The notes under the pieces: model-generated
Seen by the model: the letters and a program-made list of their open reading frames with translations, nothing else
Told to the model about the DNA's origin: nothing
Databases searched by the model: none
Shown: piece by piece, positions 28,431-36,570 of the stretch
Position numbering within the stretch: the stretch's first letter is position 1
Layout: each line of letters begins with the position of its first letter
Translations under genes and position numbers: made by a program
NCBI GenBank assembly: GCA_964608095.1
Contig: CAZSMK010000081.1
Location: 15,804-79,803 of the forward strand
DNA length: 64,000 nucleotides
Source of the DNA: CAZSMK01 sp964608095
GTDB taxonomy: Bacteria > Sumerlaeota > Sumerlaeia > MWCT01 > JAGHBZ01
Direction: 5' to 3'

Positions 28431-29918
28431 TTATTTTCCGTAAAGCATCCCCTCGTCGGCAAAACTATAAAACGAATCAACCCCTATGATAATGTGGTCA
28501 AGAACCTTTATTCCAACTACGTCTCCGGTTTCTGAAAGACGGTGTGTGATGATAATATCATCCTGGCTGGGTTTGGGATCGCCGCTTGGATGGTTGTGAA
28601 TGAACAGGACACTCGCCGCAGATTCACGGATTGCTTCTTTGAATACCTCGCGCGGATGAACGATACTTGCATTTAAACTCCCCTGGGATATAAGAACCTT
28701 TTTAAACACACGATTTTTTACGTCAAGCAACAGTTCGATAAAGCGTTCTTTTTTGATGTTAAGAAATTCAGATGCATAGGCGTGATATACATCCGAACTG
28801 CACGAGATAGGTTTACCGGTAGGTATCAGTGCTTCTTTGCTTTTAACCCTTTTACCGAGCTCGAGAGCCGCCTTTATCTGGATTGCTTTGACCTTTCCGA
28901 TTCCCTTGACCCTGCCAATCTCTGTAATAGACGCATCTTCAATCCTGGAGAGGGTTCCGAATTCACTCAGGAGCTCTCGTGCAACATCCAGAACAGTCCT
29001 CTTCGATGTGCCGGTTCTCAAAATAATGGCGAGTAATTCCGATTCGGATAGGCTTGCCGCGCCGTTACGCCACAACTTTTCACGAGGCGCATCATCCGGA
29101 TTCCACTCTCGCATGGTAATTGTCGAGCCTGAATCCTTCTCTTTGCGCGCCCCCACGAACCCGTAATAGGTACAATAATTTCTGAGAGGACATGAGTCGC
29201 AGAGTGGTGTGGATGAACATAACGGAACAAATTCTTTAGGCGCCTTTACCGCTCCGCTGAAATAACCGAAGATGAGATTCAAGTGCCCCGGTGGATACTT
29301 CACCGTCCGCTGGATATCCTCGCATATTTCTGTAAATCGGTAATAGTCTTTCAACCTCATTCCCACCCGCTCGACCAAACCTAATCTATGGAGAAAAACC
29401 TGACGCTCCCTGTCCGGAATTACAATGGGATAGCCCAGGACGGAAAGAAAGGTAAAAGACTTAAGAACCGCGAGATACGGGAATGAGCGCCGTATAAAGC
29501 TCAACGCCTCTTTTCCTGAAGGAATCTCGAGAACACATGTTAGAAAATCTTTCCCGTACTCCTGTTCACTTGTATCAATAACCGCCAGACTATCAATGAA
29601 CTGGTGGAAATAATCTTGTGATTGGAGGCTCGCTCCGTGCTGTTGGAGAACGTTTAGTTTTACTGCTGAATCATACACGACGTTGTCTTGAGTTTTCTCT
29701 TTAATGGATTGGATGTCTAAAAGAATCTGGCGGCATTTTCGGCGTCCTTGCGGCGTCTCTATATTGATATCCAGAGTCAAGCCGATAAGAACCTCCTTGA
29801 TAAGAGAGGGAGTTGGTTTACGCATCCAATCCTCAACGGATGAGAGAAGATTCACTCCTCCTTCTATCAGGTAATCACGGATTTTCTCGACTATGTCCTC
29901 TATGTTCCCTGCTAACAT
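28431..29918 (-). CDS. radC: Endonuclease III-like / RadC fusion protein
   Basis: 495 aa, twice the size of RadC. Residues ~270-495 are a complete RadC: ERELL-type start (LSESELLAIILRTG), HhH GIGKVKA (339-345), and the JAMM metal site VLFIHNHPSGDPKPSQDD (His 441, His 443, Asp near 453). Residues ~1-260 resemble an HhH-GPD DNA glycosylase: helical N-half, a strand PIVIPDRERQVF (Asp 169 where endonuclease III has its catalytic Asp), and a C-terminal cysteine set C234-x5-C240-x2-C243-x5-C249, close to the 4Fe-4S loop of endonuclease III/MutY (x6-x2-x5). The catalytic Lys of the HhH motif is not apparent. A DNA repair fusion is inferred; activity of the N-half is uncertain. 26 bp after the NlpD-like gene. 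Confidence 0.85.
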   Translation of the reverse strand: MLAGNIEDIVEKIRDYLIEGGVNLLSSVEDWMRKPTPSLIKEVLIGLTLDINIETPQGRRKCRQILLDIQSIKEKTQDNVVYDSAVKLNVLQQHGASLQSQDYFHQFIDSLAVIDTSEQEYGKDFLTCVLEIPSGKEALSFIRRSFPYLAVLKSFTFLSVLGYPIVIPDRERQVFLHRLGLVERVGMRLKDYYRFTEICEDIQRTVKYPPGHLNLIFGYFSGAVKAPKEFVPLCSSTPLCDSCPLRNYCTYYGFVGARKEKDSGSTITMREWNPDDAPREKLWRNGAASLSESELLAIILRTGTSKRTVLDVARELLSEFGTLSRIEDASITEIGRVKGIGKVKAIQIKAALELGKRVKSKEALIPTGKPISCSSDVYHAYASEFLNIKKERFIELLLDVKNRVFKKVLISQGSLNASIVHPREVFKEAIRESAASVLFIHNHPSGDPKPSQDDIIITHRLSETGDVVGIKVLDHIIIGVDSFYSFADEGMLYGK

Positions 29919-29944
29919 TGAAAGCGAGTGTAAAGGTAAAATGA

Positions 29945-30796
29945 TCAGTTCGTCAAATACTTCATTGGATCAACCGGCTCAGCATTATACCTGATCTCAA
30001 AATGAAGATACGTTCCAGTTGCTTTTCCGCTCCTGCCCACTGTCGCGATCTTTTGCCCCTGTCGAACGTATTGATTGTTCTTGACCAGATTTTGCTTATT
30101 ATGTCCATACAGAGTCGTGTAGCCGTTATCGTGATCTATTATGATCATATTGCCAAAGCCGGGGATTACGTTATCGCTGTATATGACCTTGCCTGACCTC
30201 GAGGCAACAACCGCGGTTCCTTCCGGTGCAGAAATATCAATTCCATGTGATGGAGTTTTTTCACTTTTGCTAAATCGTCTTATGATTGTTCCTTCAACAG
30301 GCATAATAAAGCGTCCACGGTTCGAAGCAGTTTTAGGAGGGCTCTTTTGTGAAAGTTTCGGTTTTATAGATGGTCTGGGAGTTTGTTCGATCTCCGCATG
30401 TGAGTTCGAGGTAGATGCTCGAGGTGTAGATTTTGCAGGAGAAGCGATGCGGGGTGCATCACGCACAGGACTTTTTTGTGAAGGCATGACGACGGGTGTA
30501 GGAGCCGGTCGAGCGGCTCCTGCTTGCGCTCTTGCACCACCCCCGGGTATAAACACCAACCGCTCCTCTCGCAAAACCGCACCGGGGGGTATACTGTTCA
30601 GCCTTCGTAACACCTCTGGATCATATCCATAACGCCGTGCTATGCTCGTGAGCGTTTCCCCATGCTTCACCCTGTGATACCAACCCGATACCGCGGGTGG
30701 CGTGTCGACATTGTTAACACATGACGACGTCATGAGGATAGAAAACAACCCTACGGCAAAGATAAAGGGAAAGATCTGTCTGCGAAATAGACTCAC
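29945..30796 (-). CDS. LysM and LytM (M23-like) lipoprotein, NlpD-like
   Basis: 283 aa. Likely lipoprotein signal (LMTSSC, Cys 26). LysM domain at ~42-85 (HRVKHGETLTSIARRYGY...LRRLNSIPPG) binds peptidoglycan. A Pro/Ser/Lys-rich linker at ~90-165 is followed by a LytM domain at ~165-283. The zinc motif is altered: SHGIDIS has His one position off the usual HxxxD, and the HxH site reads YLHFEIR. This matches the degenerate state of E. coli NlpD, which activates amidases rather than cutting itself. A role in activating cell-separation amidases is inferred. Confidence 0.85.
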   Translation of the reverse strand: MSLFRRQIFPFIFAVGLFSILMTSSCVNNVDTPPAVSGWYHRVKHGETLTSIARRYGYDPEVLRRLNSIPPGAVLREERLVFIPGGGARAQAGAARPAPTPVVMPSQKSPVRDAPRIASPAKSTPRASTSNSHAEIEQTPRPSIKPKLSQKSPPKTASNRGRFIMPVEGTIIRRFSKSEKTPSHGIDISAPEGTAVVASRSGKVIYSDNVIPGFGNMIIIDHDNGYTTLYGHNKQNLVKNNQYVRQGQKIATVGRSGKATGTYLHFEIRYNAEPVDPMKYLTN

Positions 30797-30965
30797 GATT
30801 TCCGGGTGTCTCCGGTCAATAATAAAATCTCAGGTTTACTTTAAAAGTCTTCACAACTAAAAGTCAAATCAATTGAAAAGAATGACAGTGAGTGCAATCT
30901 TTGAGGTTAGAACTGAACTTCACTTCTGTGCACCCTTAAAATCAATACGGAGGTTGGTGAAAAAG

Positions 30966-31661
30966 TTAAAGCAAAAGATCCAAAAGTTCACGGAGATCTG
31001 TCAGGATGGCATCCGGTTGATGTGTTGCGTCTGGAGCACTTAGTAGCCGTGCGGGATTATACCAGAAGGTTGTCAAGCCGGCTTGTTTTCCCCCTGCGAT
31101 ATCCTCCTCAAGTGAATCCCCGATATAAACAACTTCATGAGGCTGCGCATTTATTGAATCCAGCGCCCTGGTAAAAAAAGTCAGATCAGGTTTAAGACAC
31201 CCGGTATCTTCCGGGGATATTAAAAAGTCAACATAATCTCTAAACGCGGTGTGTTCCAGTTTTCTCAACTGAGTATCTTTGAATCCATTTGTTAAAATTC
31301 CGATTTTGAATTTATCGGCAAGAGAGGTGACGACTGACTCGGCATAAGGACATAAAAAGGGATGGGTGCCATACACGTTGAGATAATGATGGTTTATTTT
31401 TATGGGATCGAGCGTGGCGGCGACCTCGCCCAGGGCTTCAAAGGTGAGAGCAAATCGATAGAATCGCATATCATCGAGAGTCAGAATCCCCTGAATAAAA
31501 AGGAGCCACGCCTTATCGTTGAAATAACGATAGATGTTGACCAGATCATCGACGGGTAGATTGTAATGTCTTCCAATTTCACCGAGGGCGAAATCCTGCG
31601 CTTTACGATGATTCCAGAGCGTATTATCCAGATCAAAGAGTGCTATTTTGAAGTTGTTCAT
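30966..31661 (-). CDS. HAD-family hydrolase, YjjG-like nucleotidase
   Basis: Phosphatase of the haloacid dehalogenase superfamily, probably a pyrimidine nucleoside monophosphatase that clears non-canonical nucleotides. 231 aa from the ATG at 31661. Motif I LFDLDNTLW (catalytic Asp near residue 9), motif II ILTNGF, motif III/IV KPDLTFF and YIGDSLEEDIAGGKQAG; cap domain in between. An earlier in-frame start adds 22 residues before motif I and is less likely. Divergent from the YlxM-like gene 70 bp away. Confidence 0.88.
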   Translation of the reverse strand: MNNFKIALFDLDNTLWNHRKAQDFALGEIGRHYNLPVDDLVNIYRYFNDKAWLLFIQGILTLDDMRFYRFALTFEALGEVAATLDPIKINHHYLNVYGTHPFLCPYAESVVTSLADKFKIGILTNGFKDTQLRKLEHTAFRDYVDFLISPEDTGCLKPDLTFFTRALDSINAQPHEVVYIGDSLEEDIAGGKQAGLTTFWYNPARLLSAPDATHQPDAILTDLRELLDLLL

Positions 31662-31734
31662 TTGTTTTCGCCACATGCAATTTGACTTGACTGTTGCCTT
31701 ATCATGAAAATAAGGTGTATTTAACAATAGCGTG

Positions 31735-32181
31735 ATGGTATTTGGCGCCGTGAAAGTTCAAAAACAAACCCAGGAAAAAAAACAGCAACATATAGTAATG
31801 TTGCTCAATTTATATGGTAACTTGTTGACAGACAAACAGCAAGAATATACTCGCTTACATTATGAGCAGGGTGTAGCGTATAGCGCCATTGCATCAAAAG
31901 CCGGGGTCACACGTCAGTCAATATTTGACACTGTTCAAAAGGCAACCGATACGCTTATGGATATCGAAAGCAAGCTCGGCGTGATAGCGCAGAATTCAAA
32001 ATCCGACGACGCCGAATCCAAAAGTGATTATAAAAAAGGTATGCCTCTACCGATAGACACCATGCTTAAAAAACTCGAAGTAATCCGGCGCAGGATAATG
32101 CACGAACGCGTTATGTATAACACCGATTGGCTTCTAAGAGACATCGATATGCTGATTTCCGCATTAAAGAGAAGGAAATAA
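31735..32181 (+). CDS. YlxM-like HTH DNA-binding protein
   Basis: About 148 aa. N-half has the YlxM/UPF0122 pattern (LLNLYGNLLTDKQQEYTRLHYEQG, AIASKAGVTRQSIFDTVQKA), a sigma-factor-like helix-turn-helix. YlxM is usually encoded next to ffh; here no SRP gene is near. The C-half (~95-148) is a basic helical extension (KKLEVIRRRIMHERV). The start is uncertain: GTG 31732 and ATG 31735 are adjacent, a later GTG is at 31750, and no strong ribosome site is present. Confidence 0.75.
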   Translation: MVFGAVKVQKQTQEKKQQHIVMLLNLYGNLLTDKQQEYTRLHYEQGVAYSAIASKAGVTRQSIFDTVQKATDTLMDIESKLGVIAQNSKSDDAESKSDYKKGMPLPIDTMLKKLEVIRRRIMHERVMYNTDWLLRDIDMLISALKRRK

Positions 32182-32241
32182 AGGATAAGAGGACCATTCT
32201 ATGGATAGACATTACCAGTTTAAGGGAGGAACACGGCTACG

Positions 32242-32721
32242 ATGATGCATCGAATCAAGACAGCGATATTCCTGATTGCCTTGACGGTTGTGGTATATCA
32301 AATTTTTGGAGGTAACCGGACGATAGATGTCGCCCGGGATGTCAGCAAAGAGAATAATGGCTCGAGATTACTCCTCGCTCAAACGACCACCGACCAAACA
32401 GAGACGAGAAGCGCTCCAACGCCTGTAAAAGGAAGACCCGCGACCATACAAAGAAGAGACAATTTTTTCTTCGACCATCAATATCAAGGCTGGCATTATT
32501 TTTCTCAAGGACCGGGAGCGTTCAAAAAGAAGGTTATGGCGACACCGGTGCCGACACGAAAACCGCCACCTCTTTATCCTATGATTCCCCCCAGATCGGA
32601 AACCTCATATAGATCAATCGTTCCTGTCAGAACAAAGACTGAGACTGAATATGCTGCGGAATCTCCCGAGAGGAAAGATAGCGCCACAACAGAAACGTTA
32701 AAAAATAACACTCAAAAATAA
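32242..32721 (+). CDS. Hypothetical proline-rich membrane-anchored protein
   Basis: 159 aa, not recognised. One membrane helix or signal anchor at ~6-23 (IKTAIFLIALTVVVYQIF), then a basic, Pro/Thr-rich extracytoplasmic part (PTPVKGRPATIQRRDN, FFDHQYQGWHYFSQGPG, TRKPPPLYPMIPP). GGGAGG precedes the first ATG by about 12 nt. It lies between the YlxM-like gene and the PhnD-like gene with little spacing; probably one transcript. Confidence 0.6.
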   Translation: MMHRIKTAIFLIALTVVVYQIFGGNRTIDVARDVSKENNGSRLLLAQTTTDQTETRSAPTPVKGRPATIQRRDNFFFDHQYQGWHYFSQGPGAFKKKVMATPVPTRKPPPLYPMIPPRSETSYRSIVPVRTKTETEYAAESPERKDSATTETLKNNTQK

Positions 32722-32722
32722 T

Positions 32723-33784
32723 ATGGCTCATTTTCATCGAAAATTGAGCTGTTCTTCTTCATGTTCGGTGATGAAATGTGCAAGAAACATATCCCCCCTA
32801 CGTGTGCTAATAAGTGCGACACTCATAATCGTGGCGCTCCATAGTACAGTTGCAAGTCAGCCTCTGTCCACGTTACCTATCTCCCCTACCCCGGACGACA
32901 CGTTCCGAATCGGGTTTCTTAAAGCCGACGTCGAACCCTTGCTCAATGAATCTCTCTTTCAGCGATACGGCGCGTTTCTTGAACACAATCCCGAATTGAT
33001 GCATGAACTGAAAAAGGCAGGTAAAGAAAAGATCGCCGTACTCCCTACAGACGGTTTTCGAGACATGGTTCAACGTATGAACCATAACGAGTTCGACCTT
33101 GTCTATTGTTCACCAACTGTCTACGTCCAGCAACAAGGAGATTATGAGGTAATCCTCCAGACACGGAGACCGCGTGACATCTTTGATGCGTCGGGACGAG
33201 GAAAAGTACTGCAACGGGGAGCCCTGATCGTCTCACAAGAGCAGTGGGAGAAACTCGAGAATCCCGCAGGACGGAATTCAATTTCACGCTTTTTGCAAAA
33301 TGCCCGCATTGCAGTCGTGAGCACCTATAGTGCAACCGGCTATATATTCCCCATCCAAAAAATAAAAAAGGAATACGGGATATCCGTATTCGAATCTTTA
33401 ATATTTTGCGACTCCTCTGAAGAAGTAGTAAAATATGTAATCACGGGGCTTGCAGATGCCGGATGCTGTGAACGCGGCGCCGTGGACGACGTTATCAAAG
33501 ACGCCGGGATCGAATCGGATATTTCCTCATTTGTTCATATAGTATTTGAAACAGACCCAATCCCGACCAATCCACTCGTGATAAGAAAAAAATATCATCC
33601 GCGCGACTCGGTGCTTGGCAGAGAAATTATGAAAAGCACACGGCAATTTTTCAATCAACTCCCGCCTTCCTTACCTCGGTTCGAGAGCAGCAGAGATGAA
33701 TACTTCAGCAACTTGAGAGAACAGCTCTCACTTTTCGATTTGATTAAGGAATACCCTTCGGGAAAATCGTCAATAGGTAGGTAA
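32723..33784 (+). CDS. PhnD-like phosphonate/phosphate-type periplasmic binding protein
   Basis: 353 aa. Signal or anchor helix at ~28-46, then a type-2 periplasmic binding fold of the PhnD family: FRIGFLKADVEPL, RDMVQRMNHNEFDLVYCSPTVY, GALIVSQEQWEKLE, ATGYIFPIQKIKKEYG, GLADAGCCERGAVDD. The ATG at 32723 has no ribosome site; ATG 32771 (removing 16 residues) is an alternative that places the signal directly at the N-terminus. No Phn permease or ATPase is adjacent; such orphans often serve as sensor or redox-linked modules, so the ligand is unknown. Confidence 0.83.
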   Translation: MAHFHRKLSCSSSCSVMKCARNISPLRVLISATLIIVALHSTVASQPLSTLPISPTPDDTFRIGFLKADVEPLLNESLFQRYGAFLEHNPELMHELKKAGKEKIAVLPTDGFRDMVQRMNHNEFDLVYCSPTVYVQQQGDYEVILQTRRPRDIFDASGRGKVLQRGALIVSQEQWEKLENPAGRNSISRFLQNARIAVVSTYSATGYIFPIQKIKKEYGISVFESLIFCDSSEEVVKYVITGLADAGCCERGAVDDVIKDAGIESDISSFVHIVFETDPIPTNPLVIRKKYHPRDSVLGREIMKSTRQFFNQLPPSLPRFESSRDEYFSNLREQLSLFDLIKEYPSGKSSIGR

Positions 33785-33828
33785 AGGTAAAAGGAATGCC
33801 GTTGTGGTACGGTGTTATCAAAAGGTTC

Positions 33829-33857
33829 TTGAAAAGCCGGCAATAGGCGGGTACACT
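33829..33857 (+). promoter_or_regulatory. Candidate sigma-70 promoter of gatA
   Basis: TTGAAA (33829-33834), 17-bp spacer, TACACT (33852-33857), 31 bp before the gatA ATG. The -35 is 5/6 and the -10 4/6 of consensus. Confidence 0.5.
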
Positions 33858-33888
33858 TCCGCTATCTTTTAACCCTGGAGCACATTCA

Positions 33889-35349
33889 ATGGAGATATTC
33901 CAACTTACAGCACGAGAACTCAGTGAAAAACTCCAAAGGCGAGAAATATCATCGGTCGAAGTAACTCACTCTCTGCTTCAAAGAATAGATAAGGTCGATA
34001 CTAAAATACAGGGATATATAACCGTGTGCGATAAGGAAGCCCTCGCTATGGCGGAAGAAGCAGACCGCAGATTACGTAAAGGAGAGAACCTTACCTCTCT
34101 GACCGGAGTTCCGGTCTCCATCAAGGACAATATATGCACAAAAGGGATAAAAACGACCTGTGCGTCAAGAATTTTACAGAATTTCGCACCTCCCTATGAC
34201 GCCACGGTGATAGAAAAACTCAAAGAAGCGGGAGCCGTAATAATCGGCAAGACCAACCTCGATGAGTTCGCAATGGGTTCATCGACGGAGAACTCGGCGT
34301 TCCAGACCACGCATAATCCATGGGACCTCGAGCGTGTCCCCGGAGGTTCGAGCGGCGGCTCGGCTGCGGCAGGTGCCGCAGATGAGGCAATCCTCGCGCT
34401 TGGTTCCGATACCGGAGGTTCCATTCGGCAACCCGCCTCCTTCTGTGGCGTTGTCGGATTCAAACCAACGTACGGCAGGGTGTCAAGGTATGGACTGGTC
34501 GCCTTTGCGTCCTCTCTTGACCAGATAGGTCCTTTGACAAAAGATGTCCACGATGCTGCACTTATAATGAACGTAATAAGCGGGAAGGATAGGCGCGACA
34601 GCACCTCAGCCGATAAAGAAGTACCTGATTTCCGCGAGGCTTTGTTCAGGGATATTAAAGGCATGAAGATAGGAATACCACAGGAATACTTCATCAAGGG
34701 CATCGATAAAGAAATCGACGAAATACTCAAAAAGGCAATACAAACCATGGGGGATATGGGCGCTGAAATTGTCGATATCTCGCTCCCACACGTTGATTAC
34801 GCAATAGCCACCTATTATCTTTGTGCAACGGCGGAAGCCAGTTCCAACCTTGCACGCTATGAAGGTGTTCATTACGGTTACAGGAAAGAGGGAACGAATA
34901 ATATTATAGACCTCTTCTCGGAAACACGCCGGGAAGGCTTTGGTGCAGAAGTAAAACGCCGTATTATGCTCGGTACGTATGCTTTGAGTGCAGGATATTA
35001 CGATGCTTACTATTTGAAAGCGCTCCGGGTTCGTACATTAATCAAGGAAGATTTTGAACACGCCTTTGAGAAGTGCGATGTTATAGTCACCCCTACCTCG
35101 CCCACACCTGCGTTTAAAATTGGAGAAAAGATCGACGACCCGCTTACCATGTATCTATCTGATATTTTTACTATCAGTGTGAATCTTGCCGGTGTGCCTG
35201 GCCTATCAATAAACGCCGGCTATAGCGAAGAGGGTTTGCCGGTGGGTATGCAGCTCATAGCCCCAATCTTTGAAGACATGCGATTACTCCACGTTGCGCA
35301 TGCCTTTGAGCAAAGCAAGAAAGACACGGTGAGACGGCCGCACCTTTGA
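33889..35349 (+). CDS. gatA: Asp-tRNA(Asn)/Glu-tRNA(Gln) amidotransferase subunit A
   Basis: Glutaminase subunit of GatCAB, which converts misacylated Glu-tRNA(Gln) or Asp-tRNA(Asn). 486 aa, normal length. Amidase signature triad intact: Lys 79 (VSIKDN), Ser 154 (PGGSSGGSAA) and Ser 178 (GSDTGGSIRQPAS). GGAG lies 9 nt before the ATG. gatB and gatC are not in the window, so the subunits are encoded apart, at least A. It ends convergent to the response regulator gene. Confidence 0.96.
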   Translation: MEIFQLTARELSEKLQRREISSVEVTHSLLQRIDKVDTKIQGYITVCDKEALAMAEEADRRLRKGENLTSLTGVPVSIKDNICTKGIKTTCASRILQNFAPPYDATVIEKLKEAGAVIIGKTNLDEFAMGSSTENSAFQTTHNPWDLERVPGGSSGGSAAAGAADEAILALGSDTGGSIRQPASFCGVVGFKPTYGRVSRYGLVAFASSLDQIGPLTKDVHDAALIMNVISGKDRRDSTSADKEVPDFREALFRDIKGMKIGIPQEYFIKGIDKEIDEILKKAIQTMGDMGAEIVDISLPHVDYAIATYYLCATAEASSNLARYEGVHYGYRKEGTNNIIDLFSETRREGFGAEVKRRIMLGTYALSAGYYDAYYLKALRVRTLIKEDFEHAFEKCDVIVTPTSPTPAFKIGEKIDDPLTMYLSDIFTISVNLAGVPGLSINAGYSEEGLPVGMQLIAPIFEDMRLLHVAHAFEQSKKDTVRRPHL

Positions 35350-35384
35350 CCTTGTCTTTTCTTCAATCGGAAGTATGAACAAGG
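35350..35384. terminator. Hairpin between convergent gatA and response-regulator genes
   Basis: CCTTGT (35350-35355) pairs with ACAAGG (35379-35384), with an inner CTTC/GAAG stem. It starts directly after the gatA stop and could act on both strands. T tracts are poor, so termination is tentative. Confidence 0.4.
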
Positions 35385-35394
35385 CAAACGGGGC

Positions 35395-36546
35395 TTACCC
35401 AAAAGGATTCCACTTGGCGGCGAAGAAGGCAATGTAGACGTTAAGAAGGGTAAAAAACAACACCGCCAACAACAAGAGTAATCCAAAGATCGATACACGT
35501 TTTTTTATCTTTGCAGAGGTTTCCTGGACAACGGGATCAAGGCGTTCAGGAAGTTCCTCATCAAGTGATTTTGCCGCCAGTTCTTTAACCACTTTCGGCA
35601 GATTCGTAACAGCCATTGTGGAGAATTGACGTTCAATGATCTGCGGCAAACGTTCCCGTGAGACTTTAGGAATGACGCGTTGAGCGGCATTTTCAACTAT
35701 CTGCACTATCTTGGTTGAAATATCAGGGACCTGATCATTAATCGACTTCTGAACCTTTGTTTGAACCTCACGCGGCAACACATTGTCCAGTGTCTCCCTG
35801 ACGCGTTCTCGAATCATAGTAGGAAGAAATGATTCAGCGGTTTGTTTAACTGTTTTTTCGGTTTGCTCAACAAGAATCGTGTCCATGGCTTCGTTGACTT
35901 TCCTTTCCGCCAGTTTCTCGACCATGGCTTTTGCCACTTCATGAACCGTCATCCTGACCAGTTCCTGTTCCTTTTCTGCGGTGAGTGACACGATTTTTTC
36001 ATCGATTTCTTTCCGTGCACGCTGATCAACCAGTGATACTATCTGCTGTATCACCTTTTCAACAAGGAGTTGGGTTTTTTCTTCAAGCGCTGCCTCGATG
36101 TGTTTTTCAGCCACTTTTGACATAAAGCGATCGGCTGCCTCCCGAAGATGCTTTTGCGAAAGGTCATACATCTTGCGCTCTTCAATAAGCAGGTTAACCT
36201 TTGAGATCAACTGTGGCTGTTCAAAAGGTTTAAGTAAGTAAGCGTTAGCGCCGAAGAGGCTTTGACTGGCACGGGTTTCTGCATCATCTTCGGGAATCAT
36301 TAATAGTATGGATATAGGATTTGTCTCGGCATCGGTTTTGACAATCTTGGTGACCGTATCAGCGTTGAGCCCATCGAGTGTGGAATCAAGTATGAGCAGG
36401 TCATAGCTTGTCAGATCGTTATGGTAAAGAGCGGCAAGACCGTTTGAGGCGCAGGTTACTTTAAATCCCTTCTCCTCAAGGGTATTCTTGATAATCTCCT
36501 GCAGAGCCACACTGTCGTCGACAACAAATATTTTTTCGCCAGCCAT
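35395..36546 (-). CDS. Response regulator with helical stalk and C-terminal membrane anchor
   Basis: 383 aa. Receiver domain at 1-~125: acidic pair in VVDDS (10-11), phospho-acceptor Asp 54 (LILDST) and the conserved Lys in LLKPFE (about 106); the usual Thr/Ser switch is not obvious (LMIPED). Residues ~130-345 are a long charged helical region with repeated KVxE/VxxTxE-type segments. One membrane helix sits at the extreme C-terminus (~351-375, FGLLLLLAVLFFTLL), so the receiver is tethered to the membrane by its tail. There is no output DNA-binding domain. Last gene of the MglA/roadblock cluster; no histidine kinase is present. Confidence 0.82.
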   Translation of the reverse strand: MAGEKIFVVDDSVALQEIIKNTLEEKGFKVTCASNGLAALYHNDLTSYDLLILDSTLDGLNADTVTKIVKTDAETNPISILLMIPEDDAETRASQSLFGANAYLLKPFEQPQLISKVNLLIEERKMYDLSQKHLREAADRFMSKVAEKHIEAALEEKTQLLVEKVIQQIVSLVDQRARKEIDEKIVSLTAEKEQELVRMTVHEVAKAMVEKLAERKVNEAMDTILVEQTEKTVKQTAESFLPTMIRERVRETLDNVLPREVQTKVQKSINDQVPDISTKIVQIVENAAQRVIPKVSRERLPQIIERQFSTMAVTNLPKVVKELAAKSLDEELPERLDPVVQETSAKIKKRVSIFGLLLLLAVLFFTLLNVYIAFFAAKWNPFG

Positions 36547-36570
36547 AATCAGTAACCTCGAAAAAAAATA

